Assembly (NCBI GenBank): GCA_029465975.1
Contig: CM055757.1
Coordinates: 6,851,366 to 6,915,365 of the forward strand
DNA: 64,000 nt
Source: Dallia pectoralis
Taxonomy: Eukaryota; Chordata; Actinopteri; Esociformes; Umbridae
Direction of reading: 5' to 3'
Shown here: positions 46,931 through 59,731 of the stretch, piece by piece
Layout of the letters: every line of letters begins with the position of its first letter
How positions within the stretch are numbered: position 1 is the first letter of the stretch
The notes under the pieces: generated by a model
The model's database searches: none
What the model saw: the letters and a program-made list of their open reading frames with translations, nothing else
Told to the model about the DNA's origin: nothing
Program-made: the position numbers and the translations under genes

Positions 46931-47990
46931 AGGATATTTGTACTGGTGTGCTGTCCTGCTGAAGACTTGGTTGTGGGTCGAAAAAAAGGGCTCATTTTCA
47001 CGTTCAATTCAGCGATGATAAGCTCTCGAAGTCCTGTGCTTATGACGTTATTTCAGCTTGCCTTCAATCGAAATGGTGCAGTAGAAAAATAAATGTCTGC
47101 TGTGGCCTATAAAGGAAATTACTACGTTAGTCGTTAGTCCACTCGTTATTGCCAATTTCAAGATGCATTAATTGGCACCTTCTGAGAAAATACCAAAGTC
47201 CAAAGAGATTAAACTGCCTGAACTATATCAGTGGTGAAACATTATTTTGTTTTGCACGTTTTTTTTCAGAAGAAATACTTAGTGTCAAGTATGAATAAAC
47301 AGAGGCATATATGTTATGGTACTGGGTGACATAGTGTCAGTAGATATTACTGTGTCCTGAAAGTCATATTAATGTGCAGGTTTAAAAGAAAGCTTATCTT
47401 TATTTCAACTCATTTTATAAATGATAACGTTATAGGAACCATTTTAACTGTATAAGAAAAGGTCCTCTATTTCAGTTAAAATGCTTCCAATATTTTACTT
47501 CAACATTATCTTAATTATTGAAAAGGTAATTGTGTGACTGCTGGATTTTACATTGCATTAATTGATACTTGAATTGTATGATTTAAATGTGGTTTTGTCT
47601 TCCTGTTATGGTTTATGTTATGGTCTGCTGTGGAAATTCTAGATATTGGGTGCACTTTTCAGTTTCTAAAAAACAAAACCACAATTAAAAAAACATACAT
47701 ACATACATATTTATGTGTGAGTTTGAATAATACAGTAATAAAAATGTTGTGTTCAAGTGCTAACATAGGCAGCCTACACTTAGCCTTTGTCATGGACGCA
47801 TGTTGAGATACATAAACCAATTCTCAGTGACATTGAACAGTGTGTGTGATTTCTAAGTGGTTTCTAAGTACAGATTGTTAATATAGAATAATGTAATGAT
47901 GATGAAATAATGATGGTCGTTTAAATATAGAAAATTACCATTTATAATAAATGTGAAAGCACACAGAGAGCAATAAAGAAAGTGTGTGGG
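46931..47990 (+). other. tmem151 3' UTR
   Basis: AT-rich sequence following the stop. The strongest polyadenylation signal is AATAAA at 47972-47977; an earlier one is near 47090. Long 3' UTRs are usual for this family, but the true end cannot be fixed here. Confidence 0.6.
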
Positions 47991-50900
47991 TTTTAAATGA
48001 AACTGACTGTAAGTAACTGGAACCTGAAGTTATCTGTTCTGACTAAACAAAACATCTGTCCGTTGTTGAACACTGGTGCTACACTGGTGCTACACTTGTG
48101 CTACGCTGGTGCTATGCTGGTGCTACCATAGAAATTAGGGGTGCGATGATATGTGACAAAATATACGACTTGAAAAATAGTCTAAATAATTATCATATGC
48201 ATCTGGACCTCTGACACTAACTGCCAATCTTAAGAGCACAATGAAAAAAATTATAATGTTAATTATGATTCTGTCAAGAGTACAGGCTTTAGAGAACCTG
48301 CCTCTCAGCTCCCTTCATTGAAAAGCCACTGGAAGTCAATATCCAAACCTGCTCCATTGACGGCCAAAGACACCTTCACAGTACCTAGTCATCTGGGGAG
48401 GCTGCTGGATTCCTATAAAAGGCCCAGACTACGGGGAGTGTGTCTCAAGGAAGCATCTAAAGGAGGCAGGGTTGATTGTTCAAAGAGCTACCAGTGGAGC
48501 AAGTTCAAGCGAAAGGAACTGACCCACACCACAGCTGTGGATCGATAGTCAAAAGTGTTTTAAACCAGGGCCGGAAGAAGACTCAGTTGCAGGCCTAGCT
48601 GAACGGTCAGTATGATTCAGCCAGTGCCAGAGATGTGGACAGTGAGGAGGAGGTTTTCAGCAATCAAAATCTCCAAACTGATGATCAACAGTCTCTTCAA
48701 AGCAGCAGGGCTATCCAAATAATTTAAGTAAAATTAATGAGTCCTCAGTGGTAGCAATCATACTCAAATAGGCCATAAATATCTTTTTAAAGATACATAA
48801 ATATGTTTCAATGACATTGACAGATTCATTATTTTAGTTTTAATGTTTTATGATAATCTCAATTTCCAATACAAAATCTGTTTTCTGGTACAACCCTTCT
48901 CTCAAAACACAAAACGAAAGAGCCGATACACTACGTTGATACGTTTACACCGTATAAGTGGAGCTTGCCAAACACGTTCATCATCATGATCCTAGAATTC
49001 ACTTGCCTGTGGTTTGGTTAGGAATGAGCCGGCCGGAGAAAGGTGCTGGGCTGTGGGTGGACCTGCCTACCACAGCTGATTATGCCACAGAGGTGGGTCT
49101 GAGACCTCCTGACTACTGCCGGCAAGACATAGAGGTGGGTATTTGTGTCCACGGAAGAAAATAATACAAGTTCTAGTGAGTCACAAGAATGATAAGAGAC
49201 CTCGGTGTGCCGGTTGAAAACACCCCTCTATGCTCCACGGGCAATGCTGGGAAATGAGGGGCAATGCTGGGCAATAAGAGCAATGAGGGGAAATAAGGGC
49301 AACAAGGGGCAATGCTGGGCAATAACGGGCAATGCTGAAAAAATGCATCACCCACACGGCATCCCAGCTACTCGTCAGCTAGGGCCACAGTCATAGCGAT
49401 TTCTCTGTTGTTCATTTACCTGATTACAGTCAGAAAGGGACAACAGGGAGGGTTGAGGGTTTGGCAGTTTAGAGGCCGAAACTGTCAGGTAGCATCAGCT
49501 GCTCAGCCTGCAGCACAATCAGGGGATCATCTCCGTTGTCCTTGTTTCCAGACAGAATGGGCATCATCTCCGTTGTCCTGGTTTCCAGATGCTATGCACA
49601 AAGCACATGATAATAGAAAAACTAATCATGATTGAGATGCTGGAGGACATATATTGGCAACAGAGAAAGTATCTGGGCAACAAGAGCCGAACGGACACTG
49701 CCCTAGTTTTATAAATGCTATAAGAACCTTACAGAGGTTAAGTGAGTAACTGATTACGAGGACTAATAGGCAGTTGATTATCCTATCAACTTTCTGATGA
49801 AAAAAATCCTGCCATTTTCAATATTCACAGTTGGCTGACTGCATGTCTCTTTTCAATGTAAATTGGAAACCTTTTTTCGCATTCTCTACTTCTTTTAGGG
49901 CGGAAACATAACCCTTCCGCAACAAGGCTGAGTTGTTTTTTTGATTCATCTGAGACTTTATCTGATCTATTATCTGATTTCTTCAATGTGGAAGCCTTGT
50001 TGCAGAATAACAGAACAATCAAATTTTTCCCAATTGTAAGCATTTGATTGTAATAAAAAAAAGTTGCATATCAACCTAAATTTAATACCCCTGTAGAATA
50101 ATTCACAAAACAGTAACATATATTACTAATCAGACCACAAATAAAATCCACCATATACAAAGTAAAAGCAGACATTGAACAAATGTTGGTAATAAACAGA
50201 CCTACTCTTCACTCGGTAGTCCTTTCCTCTTCATCTGCTCATCAGGATCATTAAAACTCTGCATCTTGGGACAAATTATTTAATGGAGACATGGCCACAC
50301 ACAGTACTTTAGGTGATTTAGCCTGGCCATTTTATATGTTAGGCTCTAATTTTGTTTTAAGGGTAATGGAGTAGTGTCCCTCTATAGCTCTGCTGATGAA
50401 GACTTTTGCAAATAGTGACAGTTGGCCATCATTTCAATATGGTAGTGTCCTTAAATAAGCAGAATATGTATGTTGTAATTTCTAAATAGTTAAACTATTA
50501 CTTAAACATACCCCATTGTACATATGGACACATGCAGGATATCCATTCTAACATGATTTGTACATGACTTGTTTCAAACATTTTACAAAAAGATTGTCAA
50601 GTGTCTTTGGCCTATTCCCTTGTGGCTGGATGCATGTTTTGATTGCATTTATGAGTGACTTAGTGATGCATTGCAATAGTTTTGCCTTCTGCCAGGTTTA
50701 GCTGATTAGAGTTGCTCTTCTAACTAAGGAGGGCGTGGCTTAGCGAAGGGTCAATTGTCTTGTCTCATTTAATGGCAAAATCCAAATTAAGGAAAATTAA
50801 ATACTTTCTGAAATGACCACTAGTCTCAAATACTCAATGCATTTGGCACTGCTTGTATTCATGCCATGATAATGGCTGTGCATAAACCCAATATTCATAT

Positions 50901-51033
50901 GCATATATATGCATCTCAAAATGACAAGGGGAATGCCCCGGAAGTGCTCAGTTGGTACTGGATTCAGACTGATCAGTGGTCTGCCTGGCTAGTGAATACG
51001 TAGCTGGGTAGGTAACTACCAACTGGTCCTGGG
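47991..51033. other. Intergenic region between tmem151 and the MADF gene
   Basis: No gene supported. Minor repeats: an 11-bp ACTGGTGCTAC-type tandem at about 48068-48125, and degenerate GGGCAATGCTG repeats at about 49240-49335. Open frames of 60-76 codons lack splice or family support. Confidence 0.5.
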
Positions 51034-53103
51034 ATGGCTGCTGAGAGAATAATTTCGGCAGTGTCAGACTATCCAGAACTATATAACTCAACTTTGACCT
51101 CTTATAGAGACCCGGTCAAAAAATCTGACGCATGGAAGGCTGTGGGTAACCAGCTGGGACTTAAAGGTATGGTCAGCTTCATGTTACAGTAGCAAACTAG
51201 CTTTAATATCACGTTAAGATAACGTTACTAGGGCGTTATATTACTTTATAACATATTATTATTTTATCTGACACTGATATTATTGTTATATTTTGTAGCG
51301 AACAGCCTCGTTCATTTCCCTTAGTAGACCCGCTACTGCTGTTTGCTAGCTAGCCACAGTGTTGTTTATCCGGTAAGTTTTGATAGTTTGTGTTCACTTT
51401 TTATTGTCCTGTCGATTGCATGGTTTTAGTTGGCTACGTTTCTTTTATTATCATTGATTTTGCTCGTTTTGAAGTGTCCTTCTGGCAGCGTGTCGCGGTT
51501 TGTTTACATGTTACACGGCTAGCCATCAACTTGCTAGGTGGGTGAATGGTTGAGTATGGACCATAGAGATGGACAGATGGCGTGGGTGGGTGAATGGTTG
51601 AGTATGGACCATAGAGATGGACATATGGCGTGGGTGGGTGAATGGTTGAGTATGGACCATAGAGATGGACATATGGCGTGGGTGGGTGAATGGTTGAGTA
51701 TGGACCATAGAGATGGACATATGGCGTGGGTGGGTGAATGGTTGAGTATGGACCATAGAGATGGACATATGGCGTGGGTGGGTGAATGGTTGAGTATGGA
51801 CCATAGAGATGGACAGATGGCGTGGGTGGGTGAATGGTTGAGTATGGACCATAGAGATGGACAGATGGCGTGGGTGGGTGAATGGTTGAGTATGGACCAT
51901 AGAGATGGACAGATGGCGTGGGTGGGTGAATGGTTGAGTATGGACCATAGAGATGGACAGATGGCGTGGGTGGGTGAATGGTTGAGTATGGACCATAGAG
52001 ATGGACAGATGGCGTGGGTGGGTGAATGGTTGAGTATGGACCATAGAGATGGCGTGGTAATTATTTAGACCTGGGTGCAATACACGATGAGGTAGAACAG
52101 AAAACCAGCAGGCTTTGGACTTGGTAGTGTAAGATTTCAATAACCCTGCTATGTGGCCGTAAAACTTAATTGGCTGAAGTTCAGTGTATATTATTTGTTT
52201 ACCTATTGCTACTGGATGCTCTCCCTTTCCAGCCTGAAGATTTATTTAATCATAGTTGAGAATCCTTTTTTGAGTTCCCAGTTGTCTTGAAATTAAGAAT
52301 GGTAGTCAGTTTGAATCAGCTATGATATTCGAATGAACATCAACAACATTAGAATGGATATGGTCTCAATGGCAACCCCAATGCTCTTAGGGCGATGTAT
52401 ACACACATTGTTGCACTAAAATGTTTACGTTAGCCAATCTAAGTTGACTCTGTGCACGTCCAGCTAACAAAATACACAAACTATGTGGTACATACATTGA
52501 AACACTACATTTCTTTGAGCACATTCAAAGGACCATGCCGTAACGCTCTGAATACTCTGGTAAAGCTTTGGAGAAAGTTTGAAAATAGAGCATACTGTCA
52601 GACGTTTACTCGCACATCCCGCTTTTGTTGTTCCAGAGGAAGATGTCCGAAAGAAGTGGCGAAACCTGCGGGATGTTTTCACGAGGAAAGTGAAAGCAGA
52701 CCGGATCCGTGGCGCCAAAGGGAAGGTCCTGAAGAAGTGGAGATACAGCGAGCTAATGGCTTTCCTGATCCCATTCATCCAGCAAGGCAGAGGCGCGGGC
52801 GGCAACAACAGCACGGAGGAGTTCGACGACGGTAAAGACGAGACGACCAGCAACTCGGATGCACTGATTGATCTGGACGGAAGTGTGATTGACGCCAAGA
52901 TGTCGCCGCACCTGGACAACAACTTGAACGAGATGACGTGGAAGGACTCGTGGCAAACGGCTGCGGAAGGCGACAACGAGGACGAGATGTTCTTCATGAG
53001 CCTGCTTCCACACCTCAAGAGGTTACCGTACAAGAAGAAATGTGCAATCAAGCTGAAATTTCACCAACTGATTCACGACGCCGAATTTGAGGACGCCAAC
53101 TAG
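51034..53103 (+). CDS. MADF-BESS domain protein (Adf-1-like)
   Basis: Two exons, 51034-51166 and 52637-53103, joined across G/AG to form a GAG codon, encode 199 residues. Residues 1 to about 95 form a MADF domain (a Myb/SANT-like DNA-binding fold): an N-terminal IISAVSDYPELYN, then DAWKAVGNQLGL, then VRKKWRNLRDVFTR and a basic KKWRYSELMAFL. An acidic, serine/threonine-containing linker follows. Residues about 160-197 match a BESS motif (FFMSLLPHLKRLPYKKK...KFHQLIHD), a protein-interaction module. MADF-BESS proteins are typically sequence-specific transcription factors, and many uncharacterised copies exist in fish. No specific orthologue can be named. The donor (AAAG/GTATGG) and acceptor (TTGTTCCAG) are good. 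AATAAA at 53588-53593 marks a likely 3' end. Confidence 0.88.
51541..52060. repeat. 48-bp minisatellite in the MADF gene intron (11 units)
   Basis: The unit GGTGAATGGTTGAGTATGGA plus 28 bp repeats every 48 bp. Units 2-5 have GACATATGG where unit 1 and units 6-10 have GACAGATGG, so variants are grouped in blocks. Open frames on both strands (176 and 204 codons) follow from the period being a multiple of three. Confidence 0.95.
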
Positions 53104-53587
53104 TCCATGTTCTGTTGGTCGTTTTTGTATCAAGGATTTGACTCGTAGGACAGACAATGTTGTAAATACATTTTTCGTACATTTTTAAAGTCACCATACT
53201 GCTAAGACTGCTTCTTTAGAGCAGAAACCTGCAAAGTTCTGAGTTTGAGCTCCCTGGAGTTATTTCAGTTTTCGTTTGATTAACAGGAAGGAGATGTCAT
53301 TAATACCTGTTACCAGTTTAAAATTATTTTTACTTTTTTCTGTAGCGTAATATTTTTAGAGGACTGCTGTAAAAATACATTTAATACATCATTTATACTA
53401 ACAAATGCATCTTAATTATTGTGCAAAACAGGACTTTTATTTGTTAAAAATATTGAATGCATTCTGACGTGTCGGCATATAGTTAATATGGTCTTAGTGT
53501 CAGCTGACATGTTGTTGTTGTTAATAATGTTCACGCAATGATCGGTTATGGGATATGTTTCTGCTTCAGACTTTTATTGTGCAGTCC

Positions 53588-53593
53588 AATAAA
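53588..53593 (+). terminator. MADF gene polyadenylation signal
   Basis: AATAAA about 485 bp past the stop codon, followed by GTGTGGTTCTG, a GU-rich downstream element. Confidence 0.7.
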
Positions 53594-53609
53594 GTGTGGT
53601 TCTGTACTG

Positions 53610-54678
53610 CCTGATCTGTAAGTGTTTAAGTGCTTAAACTCTCCGGGATTTATTTCACTATGTCTGAACTTACATTAAAATATTATTTTGTGATTGGTGA
53701 TGATTTTAGATTAATAATAAAATATTTGATATTGAGCACTGTGTTGTTGGGAGTCCGCATTGCCAATGCAAATTCACCATTTTCCTCCCAGGTACAATTG
53801 TCAACCCCTGTTATGGGAACGGAGAAATCTTTTAAAGGTGCCGTGAGCCAACCGAGTTCTCAGGACTGTGAATGTGTCACAGGGAATTGAGATGACTTTA
53901 TTGAGGAAGTAGTAGATGAACAGCAACAGTGCCATCTCCCCTCAGGATGATTTCTGATAAACTGAGGGAAATGGTGGGTGAAGTGGGTGAGCTACCCTCC
54001 AAGTACACCAGTGCACACAACTGATATGAAACAAACCATGGTGTTTCTGTCACTTACACTAGATGCTGCCCTGGTAACCATAATGTAACCTTATATAAGT
54101 AGTAAGAGCAAACAGTATCTTACTATTGGCTCTGCTATAAATTATTTTACACCAGTGCCAATTCTCGTTTTGACTACAACTAGGACAAACAAAATGTACA
54201 CATTAACATGTTTAACAGAAACTTGGTTAAAATAGCAAACCAAAAATGATTGAGACAACTCAGAAGAACTATACTTTAACTCAGTCAGTGAGACAGGGCA
54301 GAAGACGGGATGGATCTGAAGTGATCTACACAGAGCAGTTTAACTTTAAAGGTCGACCTTGGAGTTTTTATCTTTTGAATGTGTCCTTCATCCAGAAAGT
54401 AGAAATGCCAGTGCTCTTCTTATTTCTTAAGTCGATTGACCTCCAAAGCAACTGTCAGCTTTCCTTTCTGAAGTATTGCTGATAATCACCAAACATGAAA
54501 CATTTGTCTTTATCCCACAAATTGACAATCCAAGCCTCTGTCACTAGATGCAAAGAGTTTGCTGCATTAATTAATAGTAAAATCACAAGCATCAGAGCCA
54601 GTATTGCTACCACCATGTTTTATAACATGGTGATTTTAATACAAAACACATCAATTGTGCTTTTTACATGAGTTGATC
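53610..54678. other. Intergenic region
   Basis: AT-rich, with no recognisable gene or repeat structure. Confidence 0.5.
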
Positions 54679-54686
54679 GTCCAGAG

Positions 54687-54969
54687 CAGGGGAGGGCAGA
54701 TATTTCAGCTCAGGGACCACATGAGCACTTAGATATTATATGAAGGACCACATTTGTTAAGTAATTTGTTAATTCTAAAGTTTTGTGGGCCAGAAAAGGG
54801 CAATAATTAAAATGTATAGACATAACAGGAGGTGTGTTATATCTAAATAACTTTAATTCAGATTCAGAGACATTACAATTGGACTGCAAAGTAATTTTGT
54901 ACTTGTAAACTGTTTTAATACCTTCCGTGGGCCTGAATCGGCCCGCGGGCTATAGTTTGCCCACCCCTG
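54687..54969. mobile_element. hAT-type MITE, 283 bp
   Basis: Begins CAGGGGAGGGCA and ends TGCCCACCCCTG, an imperfect inverted terminus of about 12 bp. It is flanked by a perfect 8-bp target duplication GTCCAGAG (54679-54686 and 54970-54977). There is no coding capacity. The CAGGGG...CCCCTG ends and GGGCC(A/T)-rich subterminal sequence are those of Charlie-like hAT elements. Confidence 0.9.
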
Positions 54970-55129
54970 GTCCAGAGGAACCCCCCCCACAAAACCCCAT
55001 TCAAAAACACTTCTACATATAGAGGAATAATTTCTTTATAAATCCTCTATAAAAATTCAGACTTTGTCTTTTGTCATATATGAAATATGTGATTATGAAC
55101 ACAGCAAGTAATTGGTACTAGTTGTCTTT

Positions 55130-55613
55130 GAATACAGATTTACCTATTGTTTATTTACATCGTACAAGCAACAGAAATCCTAATGTTGGAAGTTTTTACA
55201 CTTACATTATGTATGCTATTTACATTAAACCAAAGATGACATAATTGAAGTGAATTTGCCATATGAAATCAATAAACCAAACATTTTGTAAGTTCATTTG
55301 AAATCAAAGATCATGGAAGGTAAAAAATGTAATCCTTCAAAACATACCAGCATGTGTCAACATGTCAGTCTAAACAATTTAACTTCAAAATCCAGTGAAT
55401 TCAGAAATTACAAATAAATTCCAAATTCCAATTCTGTTCTGTATTGTGCCTTTCAGAACCACATTTTGTTTAATAGAAATGTGTTTTTGTTCAGAATAGA
55501 CAGTAATTGATAACAAAACAATGCTGATACACACACAGAAAATACAACATCCATACTTGGGATTCAAGTATATACCAAGCTTTTTTATGATTGACAATGA
55601 GAAATGTTGCATA
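55130..55613 (-). other. Probable 3' UTR of the zinc-finger gene
   Basis: AT-rich sequence after the stop. A minus-strand AATAAA is at plus-strand 55150-55155. Confidence 0.4.
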
Positions 55614-58600
55614 TTACTTTATTTTTAATGCCTTATTCTTCTTTTCCTTTTTCAGTGGCGATTTTTTTATCTTGTGTTGTTTTTGCTGGTGGTACTTCAA
55701 ACTTTGCAGGTGTGGGTAGCGCTTACCACATTCAGTGCAGGAGTAAGGTAGCTCTCCTGTGTGCACTCTTTGATGAGACGTTAGCTGAGCTTTTGCACAA
55801 AAGCTTTTTTCACAGTCAGAGCAAGGGAATGGTTTCTCTCCTGTGTGGATTCTCTGATGAATGTTTCGATCGGTAGATGTATAGAATCGTTTTTCACAAA
55901 AGGAGCAGGGGTAAGGCTTCTCTCCAGTATGTACTCGCTTATGTGCTATTAAGTTACTGCCTCGTGCAAATTCCTTGTTGCAGACAGTGCATTTGTATGG
56001 CTTCTGTCCAGTGTGGGATCTTTCGTGAATTGTTAAGTAACTTTTTAAGGCAAAATCCTTTCCACAATCAGAGCACTTAAAAGCCTTTTCTGCTGCATGT
56101 ATTTGCTGGTGTGTCTGCAAACTAAATTTCTCAGTGAAACATTTTCCACACTGTTCACAGGAGAAAGGCTTTTCTCCAGTGTGTATAAATTGATGGCTTC
56201 GTAATCGAGATAGCACCGAAAAACTCTTACCACACGTAGCGCAGTGATGCGGTTTTACTCCTGAATGTACCAGCTTATGCAATTTTAATTCAGCCAAAGT
56301 ATTAAAACACTTATCGCAGCAGTTGCAGTGAAAAGGTTTTTCTCCAGTGTGAATTCGCTGGTGTATCTTAAAGTAACTTGACCTAGAGAAATTCTTCCCG
56401 CAGTCAGAGCAGTGGTAAGTCTTCTCTTCCATATCAACTTTTCTGTGAACTTTTTGGTGTAACTTAAAACTGTCAGGGCGGGAAAAACATTGATCACATT
56501 CAGAACACCGGTAAGGCTTTTCTCCAGTGTGCTGTCGCAAGTGTATATTAAAGTAACCAAGCTGTGTAAAATTTTTCCCACAATAAGAGCAGTGATAAGG
56601 CTTCTCTCCAGTGTGAATTCTCTGATGTACTTTTAAACAATTTAGTGTTTTAAAACTTTTCTCACATTGAGAGCAGTGGTGTGGTCTATTTGTTTTATCG
56701 GCATCCTTTTGCTTCACATTTGATGCAGATGAATTCTCTCCGACCTCTATAGTTAAAGACCTCTCTCCATTTTCTGATGGTACCACAGTGATCACTTCAT
56801 ATTCTAATGATGCACAGGTGGTTTTTGCACATTCCACTGAGGCAGAGGAGCTTCTTATATATTCTGTTGTAGGGGAGTGATCTTTACATTCTCCTGGTTC
56901 AGGTGAGTTCTCTGCATATTCTGCAGGTGTTGGGGAGCCCTCTCCAAACCGTTGGTTGGGCTTTACACCTGTGAGTGAAATGATCTTGAGATACAAAAAC
57001 TAGTAATTGACAACAAGTCCTACTAATCCTCAGGCAAAATGTTGCACATTTTCATTATAATGTGAAGCTCTACTTCAGCCATTGGAAGGGGGCCCTAAAT
57101 GAGAGGCAATAGGAGATTTCTGAACAAAATATCAAATTTGCATTACAATTATCCAACAAATACATGTATTAAATAAACAGCCAGAACCCATCTGTTACTT
57201 CTGCAAAGATTTTTCTGTGCAGTCTATTTAATCTACTCCTGCCACAGGCAGACGAGCTCCCAAACTTTCGAATCAAACCAACAATATTCTCCGAATAACT
57301 TGCAAAAATAAAGTGTGCATATGCTATAAGTAGAGAGAAGGCAATTGCTTGATGTGAATCAAAAGCTCCGGTCTGCGTACTTTGCTTCAGGGCATTGCTT
57401 GTAGTCACTTTGCTACTCTGAAGAGGCAACGGCTATTGTGTTGCATTCAGATCTTAATATTCCTTGTCTTGTGTTTGCGTGAGATTAATGATCAACTGGG
57501 CCAGTTGGAAAATAAATCACGTTGACACCGGAATGGAGCATTACATCACCTAATTCATTGATCCTGTAACAAATTAATTACCTCTGCGGGTTGATTCTCT
57601 TCGATCCATAACATCAACTTTTATCGATTGAGCGTTTGGCCCCAACATCTTCCTGCAGTCCTCCAGCAGTACTTTAACTTTCTTGAGAGGCATCGGTGTC
57701 TTCTGAGACTCACTGTAACATCCTAGACTCTGTGATTTGCTCCACAGCGGTGAACTCGGATCAGGTTGGCAGAGAGACGAAAGACTGGGTCTGTCCTCGC
57801 AGTTCTAAAATAAAGAAAGCTTGACATCATTCAATAGATAGCGTACACTTAACTTGTAGCAAAGGGACTGATTGATAACTTCTGTGCACATTACGTTGAA
57901 TACCTTATAAATACATTAAACAAATATAGCCATAAAAATCAACTGGTTGTATACGAATAGGTGGGTGAAGTCAATTGAGAAAGTGCAACGCTGTCATCGT
58001 GAGTGACTATAATTTATAATTACACTAAAAAAACTACATGACTAAATATAATTATAACTAAATTATATGAATATATATATTATATATAAAATATAAATCT
58101 TCTCTATTATTCAACAACATGGAATATAGTAAAAAATAAAACAATGTACTTCAATGAGTAGGTGCATCCAGAGCTTTGATACTTGTATAATGAAAGACAC
58201 ATGAAACAAAAATATATACATGTACTTATTTATATCAATCCAAAAACGTGGTCTTAGATGGTACGTGGATCTAATAGGTATGCTTATTTTACCCCATTTA
58301 GTAATGTAGGCTTTATACGTTACCGCCACATATTCCATAGAGGCTGGGTTGGGCCGCAGTAGATTGATACAGTCTTCCAATAGGATATTTAGAGGACGTA
58401 TTGTGAACTGAGCTTCACTGTTCACAACCACTGACTCGTTTGGTTCTGAATTAGGATTGTTGCAATGAAACAGACTGCCACTGTCCTCCAAATCCTAAAT
58501 AACAAAGAAATGCAAAAAAGGTTGAAAGGGTGTGATTCAAGCGTCAGCAAACAGTCAGACAAGTAAGCTAAACATGGTGCTGAAGTCAGACTGACTTCCC

Positions 58601-59731
58601 CGAGTTGGTTTGATGTGAGAAAGAGTCTTGAAGTCTCGCTAAAGTTTTTTTTTTATTACAAAGTACTTTGGAGATTCACACAGAGTTACATCAATGGTGT
58701 CTAGGGTGAGATGTGAATTACGTCACAAATGCACAGGTTTATAATCCTCCTTATGGGTCCAGTAACCCCCACCGTCACACAACATGTTTTTCAGTAATTT
58801 CCCTATCACCCAGACAACAGCCGGTTGTTTCTAGTTTATCAGTGCTGATGGGGAGGACTGTACACTCTCCACACAACCATTTGTCTCAGTAATTCTCCTC
58901 TCAGACAGACAGGGCTGCTGATATCACTTGCTTATCAGTGCAGGTCCGGTTGGGGAGGTCTGCACAGTCTCAAGGACACAACCCTTCAACAATATAATGA
59001 GTATGGCAGATATATCATTTTAATCACATTAAAATATGTATTTTCACATCACAACAATGACGTTCTCAGCTCCATCTATTGGTTTGCAATTCATATTCCC
59101 AAAGATTATCCAGACAGGGAGGAGCCTGTAAATGCAGGAGGCTAACATTACCAATCACTACTCATTTGGCCATGCGTCCTATAACGCACCGACCAGGTCA
59201 AAGCACCTTCCTGATTTGATTTTTGCACCCATTAACTGCATCTGCGCCACAATGTGTCTTCCTTAAAAACGTGTTATCCAACTTATTTAAAAAAAAAGTA
59301 CTTGCATGACTGAAACTTAGTCGCTCAGGGTCCATCTGGTAAATCCTAAATTCCCAGGCATATTTGAACTAATTACCGTGGGCTTAACTAAAATATATGT
59401 GTCGGGTTAATATCAAAAGACACAATCAATCAATGCCATGGTTAGTCGTGCCAATAAAAAGAACACACATGCTTTAGTGACAAGAAACTAGTTTTTACCT
59501 AGTCCAGATACTATTTGGAGTAGGTTATTGTTCCGTTTTCACCTATGTAACGATCCGTAACAGACACATCTTTATAAACCTTTACAGACAAATTATAATC
59601 TTAATGAATATTTTGTTTAAAGACATTGAAAGAACCATGCACCGAAGGTACTTGGAACTACATTTGTTACATGCAACCTAGTTAAGGCAAAACGCAAAGT
59701 AAACAATATATCGCACTCTTACCATATTCAT
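55614..59731 (-). CDS. C2H2 zinc-finger protein, 12 fingers
   Basis: I assembled four exons with matching phases: 59731-59723 (start ATG AAT ATG), 58494-58324, 57804-57582 and 56968-55614, giving 585 residues. The last exon encodes an acidic, serine-rich stretch and then twelve tandem C2H2 fingers (first HHCSQC, last YSCTEC), mostly joined by TGEKP-type linkers. A longer linker (HRKVDMEEK) follows finger 3. The C terminus is lysine-rich. The second and third exons encode related segments ending ILLEDCINLLRPN and VLLEDCRKMLGPN, so an N-terminal module seems duplicated. No KRAB, SCAN or BTB domain is seen. It is likely a DNA-binding transcriptional regulator in the nucleus, belonging to one of the expanded fish zinc-finger families. 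The tiny first exon is the weakest part. Confidence 0.82.

Noticed and set aside
48318..48548. 76-codon plus-strand frame as an exon
   Set aside because: No family resemblance or matching splice partner found.
51526..52140. 176- and 204-codon frames on opposite strands
   Set aside because: The 48-bp intronic array of the MADF gene; a period divisible by three keeps frames open.
52452..52835. 127-codon plus-strand frame overlapping the MADF exon
   Set aside because: Wrong frame. The second MADF exon is read from 52637 in the frame ending at 53103.
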